Shown: in pieces, positions 1 to 6,751 of the stretch
How the letters are laid out: each line of letters starts with the position of its first letter
Numbering within the stretch: position 1 is the first letter of the stretch
NCBI GenBank assembly: GCA_020696915.1
Contig: JAJFMR010000013.1
Span: 1-24,829, forward strand
Length of the DNA: 24,829 nt
Source: Rhizobiaceae bacterium
GTDB taxonomy: Bacteria > Pseudomonadota > Alphaproteobacteria > Rhizobiales > Rhizobiaceae
Direction: 5' to 3'
Notes under the pieces: generated by a model
Database searches by the model: none
Told to the model about the DNA's origin: nothing
Seen by the model: the letters and a program-made list of their open reading frames with translations, nothing else
Position numbers and translations under genes: made by a program

Positions 1-376
1 CCCGCTTTGCAATTGTCGAGTACCAGCCGATGTTCGCTCCAAGGTCGATGAACAGGCCATAGTGTGCAAGCAGGCGCCGCACGATCTCGGTCTCGAGAGG
101 TTCCCAGGTGCCGTGTGCACCAATCTCGCGCGATACGTAGTCGTCACGATCGCCGTGAATGCAAAACGTGAAGCTCGGGATACCCTTTATGTCGATCAAT
201 CGCTCCGTCGCGGCGTGGGTGACGACCATCTGGGATGCCCCGTCTCCGTCACGCCGAAGACCGTCAACGCGTGCCTCGAGAACACTGATCCGCTCATTGA
301 TGCGGGTCTCGAGCGCGCTGATCCGTTCTTTCATCCTGCGACGTGAACCGCCGATGAGAGCGAAGAGCCGCATCAT
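1..376 (-). CDS. FkbM-family SAM-dependent methyltransferase, 5' part only (runs off left edge)
   Basis: This is an open frame of 125 codons reading leftward to the window edge, so the stop is not visible. Residues 109-119 read FIDLGANIGWY, a class I SAM-binding motif of the type that opens the FkbM methyltransferase domain (PF05050). About 60 basic, heptad-like residues precede it (R/E-rich around 12-45), probably a short coiled coil. FkbM enzymes O-methylate sugars or small molecules and often sit in surface-polysaccharide or secondary-metabolite loci. Here the substrate cannot be inferred. Two adjacent ATGs (374-376 and 371-373) are possible starts. An upstream in-frame ATG is excluded by a TGA overlapping the start. 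The ribosome binding site is weak (AAGG about 11 bases upstream). The family call rests mainly on one motif and its position. Confidence 0.72.
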   Translation of the reverse strand, partial: MMRLFALIGGSRRRMKERISALETRINERISVLEARVDGLRRDGDGASQMVVTHAATERLIDIKGIPSFTFCIHGDRDDYVSREIGAHGTWEPLETEIVRRLLAHYGLFIDLGANIGWYSTIAKR

Positions 377-656
377 TTCTCGTTGTACCTTCGCATCAAC
401 ATCCCCTTTCGCAACGTGCCCTGTGCGCCAACAGGTCATTAGGCAAGCTTGTCCATCTGTTCAATGGCCGAACGGCGGAAAGGCGGGTTGGCGGAAGTGG
501 GGAGACGGGCAGCACTGGCGCCAGCCCTTGCCGGGCCGGAGGCAAATGCCTCTTCATCGCGACGACATCATCCATCATCCTCCTTGCTGTCGCAGGTGCG
601 AGGGATAAAGTTCGTCTGTCGACCTTCCCGCAGCATGCAGCCAGGAGAGATCAACC
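377..656. other. Divergent intergenic region upstream of the methyltransferase and cyclase genes
   Basis: These 280 bases lie between two divergently read genes and should hold both promoters, but I see no convincing -35/-10 pair. They contain a small hairpin (GAGGCA / TGCCTC, 539-552) and a 10-base palindrome CTGGCGCCAG at 515-524. In GC-rich DNA either could be chance. The open frames crossing the region have no family resemblance. Confidence 0.4.
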
Positions 657-1472
657 ATGTGCAACCAGTGTGTTATCGATGGTGTGAAGAGAACGATGAT
701 GTCGCGCCGTTCCCTGTTCCGGGGGGCAGCCGCCACCAGCGCCGTGGCGGTCGCGGCAGGGATGATCCCGGCACGGCAGGCGTTTGCGCAGAGTTCGGGC
801 AAGGTGGTCGACCTGACCCACGCCTACGACTCGGATTTTCCTACCTTCGACGGCAAACCGGGCATTCTCTACGAATGGGCGGTGAAGATCGAAGAGAGCG
901 GCTATCAACTCCACAAGCTGACCATCTTCGAGCACACAGGCACGCATATCGATGCGCCGTTCCATTTCAGCAAGGACGGGAAGAGCGTCGACCAGATCGA
1001 GCCGCAGACCCTGGTCTGTCCGCTCTGCGTGATCGACATCACCGCCAAGGCCGCCGAGGATCCGAACGCCATGGTGGAGGCTTCGGACGTCGAAGCCTGG
1101 GTTTCGGCGAATGGCGAGGTCCCGGCCGGGGCCTGCGTGGCGATGCTCTCGGGCTGGGCGGCGAAGGTCGGGGAGCCTTCCTTCCGCAACAACGAGGCCG
1201 GCGAGTTCGCCTTCCCCGGATTCGGCAAATCGGCGACCGACCTCCTGGCCGGAATGAACGTAGCGGCAATCGCCGTCGACACGCTCTCGTTGGATCCCGG
1301 CAACTCGGCCGATTTTGCCGTGCACAATTCGTGGCTGCCGGGCGGGCGATACGGGATCGAGGCGCTCAACAACCTCGATGCGGTCCCGGCGAAAGGCGCC
1401 ACAGTGGTGGTCGGCGCCCCTAAGCACAAGGGCGGCACCGGCGGACCGGCCCGCGTGATGGCGCTCGTCTGA
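657..1472 (+). CDS. Cyclase-family (kynurenine formamidase-like) metal-dependent hydrolase, Tat-exported
   Basis: This is a 271-residue protein of the cyclase family (PF04199), which includes kynurenine formamidase and isatin hydrolase. Residues 93-104 carry the family's metal-binding signature HTGTHIDAPFHF (HxGTHxDxPxHF). The N-terminus has a twin-arginine signal: SRRSLFRG at 16-23, an Ala/Val-rich stretch, and a likely cleavage site after AFA (44|45). It should therefore fold in the cytoplasm with its metal and act in the periplasm. The start is well set by AGGAGAG at 643-649, seven bases before ATG. Starting at the internal Met14/15 would keep the Tat signal but lose this site. The gene stands alone and no neighbour suggests a substrate. 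Amide or lactone hydrolysis is the family expectation, not something shown here. Confidence 0.85.
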   Translation: MCNQCVIDGVKRTMMSRRSLFRGAAATSAVAVAAGMIPARQAFAQSSGKVVDLTHAYDSDFPTFDGKPGILYEWAVKIEESGYQLHKLTIFEHTGTHIDAPFHFSKDGKSVDQIEPQTLVCPLCVIDITAKAAEDPNAMVEASDVEAWVSANGEVPAGACVAMLSGWAAKVGEPSFRNNEAGEFAFPGFGKSATDLLAGMNVAAIAVDTLSLDPGNSADFAVHNSWLPGGRYGIEALNNLDAVPAKGATVVVGAPKHKGGTGGPARVMALV

Positions 1473-1840
1473 TGACGACCGTGCCGCTTCTGTCGGACGC
1501 GGAGGCGGGCGCCCGAGGCACTCGCCACCTTCAACGACATAAGAAGCAGGCGCCGGACCGACCACCTCCATGATTCTGGCGCCCCCTGGCGAAGAATCCG
1601 CGCAGTTGCGGCTTGTCTGGGAACGCCTGCAGGGCGTCAACGACTGTTTTACTGCCTCCACTCCCACACTGCGGCAGCAAGGGCAAAGGCATGACGCCGT
1701 AGATGCATGGGAAGCTGCTGGCGGTCGTCGCCATGGCCAGCCAGACCGATGATGCGCTGGCTACGGCGCTGGGCGTCGAGCCGGACGAGGCCTTCACCGC
1801 CTGAGCCGGGATAAGCATGGGGTGAGGGCGTGGGCGGCGC
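1473..1840. other. Gene-poor stretch with one protein-like micro-ORF
   Basis: No supported gene lies in these 368 bases. The only protein-like piece is a 33-codon frame at 1703-1804 (+) starting MHGKLLAVVAM. It has a TAG immediately upstream and no proper ribosome binding site, so it could be the tail of a decayed gene. Longer open frames on both strands have shadow-like composition. No T-rich terminator follows the cyclase gene. Confidence 0.4.
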
Positions 1841-2596
1841 TCAGGCCGCGATCCGGTCGTCAAGGATCGCCAGGTTCCGGCCGAGATGCTTGGCCCGGTA
1901 GAGACGTTTGTCGGCGGCGCGCATCAATTCGGACACGGTGGCATCCGGCGCGCAGGTGATGCCGCCGATGCTTACGGTGAGTGGCATCGCATCTTCATCG
2001 CCCGGATGAAAGCGGATCAGCTCCACCTCGCGCCTTATGCGCTCGGCGACGCTTTTGGCTTCCTCGCCGCTGGCGCCGGCGAGGAAGGCGCCGAATTCCT
2101 CCCCGCCGATGCGGCCCAGCACGTCGCAATTGCGAATGGAGCGGGCAATTGCCGCGGCAATCTCGAGCAAAGCGGCATCGCCCGTCGGATGGCCGAAACT
2201 GTCATTGATCTTCTTGAAATGATCGGCGTCGATGATCAGCAGCGCGCCGCGATCGGTCCTGCGGCGCGAGTGGTCGAGCGCGGCAAAGAAATGCTCTCGC
2301 TTGAGCATGCCCGTCATGTCGTCGCGGCTGGACTTTTCCTCGAGAAGCCGGTGCGCCTCGGCAAGCTCCGCATGCGCCCTGGCAAGTTCGCCATTGGCGT
2401 TTTTCAGGCGGTCGGCCTGCCACAGGCCGAAGGCGCTCGCCGGCCAGGCGAGCATCAGCGGACAGATGGTGAGGAGCAGCCAGGCGTTGCCGTCGATGTC
2501 GCCGCCCAGCGCGGGCACCATCGTGAACGCAAGAAAGAACGAGGCGATGAGCGACGAGAACGCCACCAGCGCCGACTTCAGCAATATGGGACTCAA
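1841..2596 (-). CDS. Membrane-anchored GGDEF diguanylate cyclase
   Basis: This 251-residue protein has two predicted membrane helices (about 6-30 and 38-58), a charged helical linker (62-88), and a C-terminal GGDEF domain. The domain shows DDMTGML at 92-98, the metal/nucleotide segment DADHFKKINDSFGH at 123-136, and the active-site motif GGEEF at 164-168. RNCD at 155-158 lies five residues before it, matching the product-inhibition I-site (RxxD). It should thus make cyclic di-GMP from two GTP and be feedback-inhibited. There is no large sensory domain. The start is TTG at 2594-2596, preceded by GGGAGG nine bases upstream and leading straight into the first helix. The frame stays open another 102 codons upstream, but that stretch has no domain and runs into the opposite gene. 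Confidence 0.9.
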   Translation of the reverse strand: MSPILLKSALVAFSSLIASFFLAFTMVPALGGDIDGNAWLLLTICPLMLAWPASAFGLWQADRLKNANGELARAHAELAEAHRLLEEKSSRDDMTGMLKREHFFAALDHSRRRTDRGALLIIDADHFKKINDSFGHPTGDAALLEIAAAIARSIRNCDVLGRIGGEEFGAFLAGASGEEAKSVAERIRREVELIRFHPGDEDAMPLTVSIGGITCAPDATVSELMRAADKRLYRAKHLGRNLAILDDRIAA

Positions 2597-2818
2597 GACG
2601 CACTGCCTCCCGCCAATTCCGTCAATGACAGGAAGCGTTGAAGGAGGCTCTTCGGCCAGCCTAAAACCTGACGGAACGCGGCCTGCCCCCGCCCACACGA
2701 CCCCCGCCGCGTGCCCAGACGGTGCATCGCATGGATAACCCGCCCGGCGCTCCTTCCCCCAAATGAACACTATCGAGCGGCATCGGTCAAATGTCTGAAC
2801 ATCTGCTATGAGACCGGC

Positions 2819-3526
2819 ATGACAGAGCTGCCCGATCCCGCCCGATTCTCGCATGTGACCGACTGGGTATTCGACCTCGACAACACGCTCTATCCGCATC
2901 ACTCCAACCTGTTCTCGCAGATCGACGTGAAAATGACCTCATACGTGTCGGATCTGCTGCGCCTGCCCAAGGAAGAGGCGCGCAAGCTGCAGAAGGAGCT
3001 TTATCGCGAATACGGCACGACGCTCAGCGGACTGATGGCACGGCACGGGATCGATTCCGACGACTTTCTCGAAAAGGTCCATGACATCGACTACACATGG
3101 CTGGTACCCGACCCAGTGCTCGGCGCCGCGATCCGGCAGCTGCCCGGCCGCAAGTTCATCTTCACCAACGGCAATCGGAAGCATGCCGAACGCACCGCCC
3201 GGCAACTCGGCATTCTCGACGACTTCGACGACATCTTCGACATCGTCGCGGCGGGTCTGACGCCGAAACCCGCGCGTCAGACCTACGAGAAGTTCGCCGA
3301 ACTCCATGCGCTCACCGGCCCCAACGCGGTGATGTTCGAGGATCTGGCGCGCAACCTCGCCGTACCCAAGGCACTCGGCATGACCACGGTGCTGATCGTG
3401 CCGCGAAACTTCGAACCGGCGTTCTCCGAGATATGGGAACGCGATCCGGCCGACGCCGACGATGTGGATTTCGTTACCGACGATCTGTCGGCGTTCCTCA
3501 ACGCGGTTGTTCGACAGGCGCCTTGA
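2819..3526 (+). CDS. HAD-superfamily pyrimidine 5'-nucleotidase
   Basis: This 235-residue HAD hydrolase is of the SDT1/pyrimidine 5'-nucleotidase type (TIGR01993-like). Motif I is DLDNT at 19-23, with the nucleophile Asp and acid/base Asp. Motif II is FTNGN at 115-119. Lys150 lies in the KPARQTYEKF segment, and the acidic motif IV is FEDLARN at 173-179. The family dephosphorylates UMP/CMP-like nucleotides in the cytoplasm. The ATG at 2819 gives the canonical N-terminus, though its ribosome binding site is poor. The frame is open further upstream, but that stretch overlaps the diguanylate cyclase promoter region. In rhizobial genomes this gene commonly lies near dapD, as here. Its last 29 bases overlap the end of the convergent small gene. 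Confidence 0.88.
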   Translation: MTELPDPARFSHVTDWVFDLDNTLYPHHSNLFSQIDVKMTSYVSDLLRLPKEEARKLQKELYREYGTTLSGLMARHGIDSDDFLEKVHDIDYTWLVPDPVLGAAIRQLPGRKFIFTNGNRKHAERTARQLGILDDFDDIFDIVAAGLTPKPARQTYEKFAELHALTGPNAVMFEDLARNLAVPKALGMTTVLIVPRNFEPAFSEIWERDPADADDVDFVTDDLSAFLNAVVRQAP

Positions 3527-3701
3527 CGCTGCCACCGCCGACGCTGTCGGGATCTTGCGATTCAAGCCATTCCTCGAGCCGCTCGATCCGGCGCCGCAGC
3601 CGCGCTTCGGCGTGGGGCGGGCTGGCACTGGCCGCCTTGCCCTTTGCAAGAGCCTCGTCACGCCCTCCGATGTCGTGTCCCTGAACCGTCCTCTGCGCCA
3701 T
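3498..3701 (-). CDS. Small hypothetical protein (67 aa)
   Basis: I recognise no family. The 67-residue product starts MAQRTVQGHD and ends with a charged helix (EARLRRRIERLEEWLES, about 36-52) that could form a short coiled coil. The start at 3701 is favoured by AAGGAG seven bases upstream. A start seven codons earlier would bury that site. The gene is convergent with, and overlaps by 29 bases, the pyrimidine nucleotidase. The good ribosome binding site is the main reason to believe it. It has no signal peptide or membrane segment. Confidence 0.6.
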   Translation of the reverse strand: MAQRTVQGHDIGGRDEALAKGKAASASPPHAEARLRRRIERLEEWLESQDPDSVGGGSVKAPVEQPR

Positions 3702-3783
3702 GGCCGATCTCCTTGCGGCCATAACACGGCAAGCGGCCGCGACGTTCCGTAAGGGCTTCGGGGTATCCCGAAAAGCATCTAGT

Positions 3784-4353
3784 CTAATGGGCGGAATGGT
3801 CTCCGCCTGCCGCCCTCACCGGCAAATCGATTTCGACGCTCCCAGCCCTCTCGAATTGCAGCGTGACCGGGACGCTTTCTCCTTCCCTGAAAGGTTCGGA
3901 AGGGGACATGAACATCAGGTGCAGACCACCGGGCTTCAGCTCGACCGTGCCGCCCGCAGGGATCTCGAGGCCACCTTCGACCTGCCGCATCACCATGATG
4001 TCATTGGCCATTTCCATCCTGTGGACCTCGACCTTGCCTGCCGCGGGCGAAGATGCCGACAGCAGCCGGTCGCCGCTACCCTTGCTGGTGACCGTGAGAT
4101 AGCCGCCGCCGGTCGGCTGCCCAGGGAGCATGGCGCGCGCCCAGAAGCTGCCGATTTCGAGGTCGCCCGCCTCGACGGTGGCCGGCCCCTGCGCGGCATG
4201 ACCGGTGCCGGCGATCCGGACGATTGGGGCGTTGCGCGACGGTGGTTCATGGGGGAGGATGCTTCCAGCTCCCGCCAACGCCCGAATGTCGCCGGCCGCC
4301 AGGGACCCGAGGAGAATCGTTGCTGCAAGGCAGTAGGTCGGAATTGTCGGCAT
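3784..4353 (-). CDS. PCu(A)C-type periplasmic copper chaperone
   Basis: This protein has 189 residues, with an N-terminal hydrophobic export signal (about 7-27) and a PCu(A)C domain (PF04314). The copper ligands appear in family order: His111 and Met113/115 in HRMEM, Met120/122 in MVM, then H145-L-M147. This approximates the H(M)x10Mx21HxM pattern. Such proteins bind Cu(I) in the periplasm and hand it to cytochrome oxidase CuA or CuB centres. The start at 4353 is chosen because GAGGAA lies seven bases upstream. The ATG five codons earlier (4368) has no such site. The linker between signal and domain (about 28-60) is unusually long and low-complexity. No Sco or cytochrome oxidase gene is adjacent. 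Confidence 0.88.
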   Translation of the reverse strand: MPTIPTYCLAATILLGSLAAGDIRALAGAGSILPHEPPSRNAPIVRIAGTGHAAQGPATVEAGDLEIGSFWARAMLPGQPTGGGYLTVTSKGSGDRLLSASSPAAGKVEVHRMEMANDIMVMRQVEGGLEIPAGGTVELKPGGLHLMFMSPSEPFREGESVPVTLQFERAGSVEIDLPVRAAGGDHSAH

Positions 4354-4440
4354 CGGGGAGTTCCTCATCGCGCGGCAGGCAATAGACCACCGGGTGTAGA
4401 AAGGGAATGCGGGTGTTTGGCACAGTCGGGGCTTTGCCGT

Positions 4441-5283
4441 TCAGGCGAGTTCGTAGAAGCGCCTGATGATCTCCCATGCCTCGTCGGCCGATTCGACGAA
4501 GTCGATGATGTCCTGATCGCCGGGGGAAATCGTGCCCTGCTCGGCAAGGAAATCGAGGTCGATCGCCCGCTTCCAGAACGATTTGCCGAACAACATAACC
4601 GGAACCCGCTCCATGCGTCCGGTCTGGATCAGCGTCAGCGTTTCGAAAAACTCGTCCAACGTGCCGAAGCCGCCCGGAAACACGGCCACCGCCTTGGCGC
4701 GCATCACGAAATGCATCTTGCGGATGGCGAAGTAGTGGAAGTTGAAACAGAGCTCGGGGGTAACGTAGGCGTTGGGCGCCTGCTCGTGCGGCAAGACGAT
4801 GTTCAGGCCAATGGACGGCGCGCCGACATCGTCGGCGCCGCGATTGCCAGCTTCCATCACTCCCGGGCCGCCCCCCGTCACCACAACGAATTCGCGGAAA
4901 TACGAGGCGGCGGAATGCTCGGAGCACAGCCTCGCGAAACGGCGAGCTTCCTCGTAGTAGCGGCTGTTGCCTTCCAGATTCCTCTCCTGCTCCTCGTTCT
5001 TCGCCGCCCAGGCATGGCCCCCGGGCTCCGGAATTCGGGCGCCTCCGAACAGGATCACGGTCGAGCGTATGCCGCGCTCGGCGAGGATCATCTCGGGCTT
5101 GAGGAGTTCGAGTTGCAGCCTGACGGGACGCAATTCCCGCCTCGTCATGAAGTCTTCGTCGTCCCATGCCAGGCGATAGGTCGGCGCCGTCGTCTGCGGC
5201 GTGATGGGCACGCTCCGGACGCGCTCGAGGTCCTCGTCGGCGTGCGGAAGCGGCGTCCACCCCGCCTTTTCGGTCGGATTCAT
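4441..5283 (-). CDS. LOG-family (TIGR00730-like) Rossmann-fold protein
   Basis: This 280-residue protein belongs to the LOG / 'lysine decarboxylase-like' family (PF03641). The nucleotide-binding GGGPGVMEA is at 137-145 and the signature PGGFGTLDE at 203-211. Characterised members cleave nucleoside 5'-monophosphates such as AMP or cytokinin ribotides, releasing the base and ribose 5-phosphate. The old lysine decarboxylase label is misleading. This is the longer form with about 70 extra N-terminal residues. It is divergent from dapD across a 185-base region. The copper chaperone gene follows 87 bases downstream on the same strand, so co-transcription is possible but not evident. Catalytic activity is inferred from the motifs alone. 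Confidence 0.88.
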   Translation of the reverse strand: MNPTEKAGWTPLPHADEDLERVRSVPITPQTTAPTYRLAWDDEDFMTRRELRPVRLQLELLKPEMILAERGIRSTVILFGGARIPEPGGHAWAAKNEEQERNLEGNSRYYEEARRFARLCSEHSAASYFREFVVVTGGGPGVMEAGNRGADDVGAPSIGLNIVLPHEQAPNAYVTPELCFNFHYFAIRKMHFVMRAKAVAVFPGGFGTLDEFFETLTLIQTGRMERVPVMLFGKSFWKRAIDLDFLAEQGTISPGDQDIIDFVESADEAWEIIRRFYELA

Positions 5284-5364
5284 CGCTGCTCGATTTCCTT
5301 CCCCTGGTTTGCTGCGCCGGCCTTGCCGGAGGCGGCGTCGCCGGACGGCTCGGCCGCGGCGTGA

Positions 5365-5393
5365 TTGACCCTCTATAAGGCTTCAAATAGGGT
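5365..5393 (+). promoter_or_regulatory. Candidate sigma-70-type promoter for the dapD operon
   Basis: TTGACC (5365-5370) is followed after 17 bases by TAGGGT (5388-5393), inside the region separating divergent LOG and dapD genes. The -35 is good and the -10 weak, which is common in alphaproteobacteria. The implied transcript would begin near 5400, leaving a leader of about 70 bases. The dapD ribosome binding site GGAG lies at 5459-5462. Confidence 0.4.
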
Positions 5394-5468
5394 CCGCCCG
5401 ATTTTCAGATAGTCAAGAGCGCAAACCCTAGCCGCCGGCGCTTAACAGCCTGTGTAACGGAGACTTCG

Positions 5469-6198
5469 ATGACGACTGTCGATCTCGAAAGAACGATCGA
5501 AAGGGCTTTCGAGGAACGCGACGGGATTTCGGCGGAAACGCGCGGTGAGGTTCGGGATGCAGTCGAGACCGCGCTGGAACTGCTCGACGGTGGCAAGGCG
5601 CGCGTCGCCGAACGCGACGATTCGGGCACGTGGGTCGTCCATCAATTCCTCGGATTTCGAGAAGGCCGGCTTTCGCGCCGTGCCGTCGGCCATCGTGCGG
5701 CGCTCGGCCTACGTCGCCCCCGGCGCGGTCCTGATGCCGTCCTTCGTCAATGTAGGCGCGCATGTCGGGTCGGGAACGATGGTCGATACGTGGGCGTCCG
5801 TGGGCTCCTGCGCACAGATCGGCAGGAACGTGCATCTGTCGGGCGGCGTCGGCATCGGCGGCGTGCTGGAGCCGATGCAGGCCGCGCCGACGATCATCGA
5901 GGACGGCTGCTTCATCGGCGCACGCTCCGAAGTCGTGGAAGGCTGCATCGTGCGCGAGGGCGCCGTGCTCGGCATGGGCGTCTACATCGGCCAGTCGACC
6001 AGGATCGTCGATCGCGCCACCGGCGAAGTCTTCCACGGCGAGGTGCCGGCGAACTCGGTCGTCGTCTCGGGCACCATGCCAGGCAAGCCCCTCCCCGGCG
6101 GCGAGCCCGGTCCCGGTCTCTACTGCGCAGTCATCGTCAAGCGGGTCGACGCCAAAACCCGCTCGAAAACCTCGATCAACGAACTGCTGCGCGATTGA
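5469..6198 (+). pseudogene. dapD: dapD, tetrahydrodipicolinate N-succinyltransferase, broken by internal deletion and frame change
   Basis: DapD transfers succinyl from succinyl-CoA to tetrahydrodipicolinate in the diaminopimelate/lysine pathway. The first 59 codons, from ATG 5469 (GGAG six bases upstream) to WVVHQ, match the DapD N-terminus. The rest, from DFEKAGFRAVP at 5653 to the stop at 6198, matches the hexapeptide-repeat core and C-terminus (INELLRD) but in a different frame. Between them the conserved WLKK...WWDKVP segment of about 40 residues is missing. The whole would be about 242 residues against roughly 275-285 in the family. Read literally, translation leaves frame after 59 residues and continues to 6230. 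The catalytic residues equivalent to E. coli Asp141 (MVDTW) and Glu189 (RSEV) are kept, but the usual VDEGT reads VGSGT. The remainder has no stops, so the lesion is recent or an assembly error. Confidence 0.88.
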
Positions 6199-6269
6199 TA
6201 CCCGAACCGGATGGGCGCACTTTCCCATAAGAGGCGGAACAGCCTTGCATAGCCACGGACGGCATCCCC

Positions 6270-6650
6270 GTGCCCGATAAAAACCAGCTCCTCTGGCTGT
6301 TCTTCCGCTTTTCCGGTCGAATCAGCCGGGCCGCCTTCTTCCTGGGCGGGCTGCTGCTCGCCGTCATCCAGGCTTTCTTCCTCTACCGGTTCGCCATGGT
6401 CCCGGAAGACAGTTCCGAGGGCCGGCTGTGGGCGACGGCCTTCATGCTGATCGTGCTCGTGTCGATGTGGTCGAGCGTTGCGCTCGGCGCCAAGCGGCTG
6501 CACGACATGGGACGGCCGGGAATCCTGGCCGTCAGCCTGTTCATCCCCGTCGTATCGATCATCGCCTTCATCGCGCTGTGCGCCTTCCCCGGCAGTCCGG
6601 GCGCAAACCAGTACGGGAAGCGAACCAATGCCCCTGCGGACGAGGCTTGA
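6270..6650 (+). CDS. DUF805 membrane protein
   Basis: This is a 126-residue inner-membrane protein of the DUF805 family (PF05656). It has the typical aromatic start (LLWLFFRFSGRISRAAFF, 7-24), a helix at about 20-43, a second at about 52-70, the family's AKRLHDMGRPG segment at 73-83, and a third helix at about 84-104. The start is GTG at 6270; no in-frame ATG gives a sensible N-terminus. Function is unknown for the family. It lies 71 bases after dapD and about 100 before dapE, all on one strand. This places it in the dap operon, a position I recall from other rhizobia. Confidence 0.85.
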   Translation: MPDKNQLLWLFFRFSGRISRAAFFLGGLLLAVIQAFFLYRFAMVPEDSSEGRLWATAFMLIVLVSMWSSVALGAKRLHDMGRPGILAVSLFIPVVSIIAFIALCAFPGSPGANQYGKRTNAPADEA

Positions 6651-6751
6651 GCGACGGCTTACAACAGGCCAGGCAGCACGCACGCAAAAGGGATTGCTCC
6701 CCTCCGCACGTGCATTCACACCCGCTTTCGTTTGGGGTACTCCCGCAGCCG

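Noticed and set aside
515..524. 10-base palindrome CTGGCGCCAG as an operator
   Set aside because: Short GC-rich palindromes are expected by chance, and it is not placed relative to a recognisable promoter.
651..1667. 338-codon open frame on the - strand
   Set aside because: Antisense to the cyclase gene, which has a ribosome binding site, Tat signal and family signature.
3700..5364. 554-codon open frame on the + strand
   Set aside because: It lies antisense to the copper chaperone and LOG genes, whose protein motifs are clear. Its composition is typical of a GC-rich shadow frame with no domain.
5640..5660. Programmed ribosomal frameshift as the explanation for the split dapD
   Set aside because: A frameshift alone would not explain the absent ~40 conserved residues, and no slippery sequence is present at the junction.
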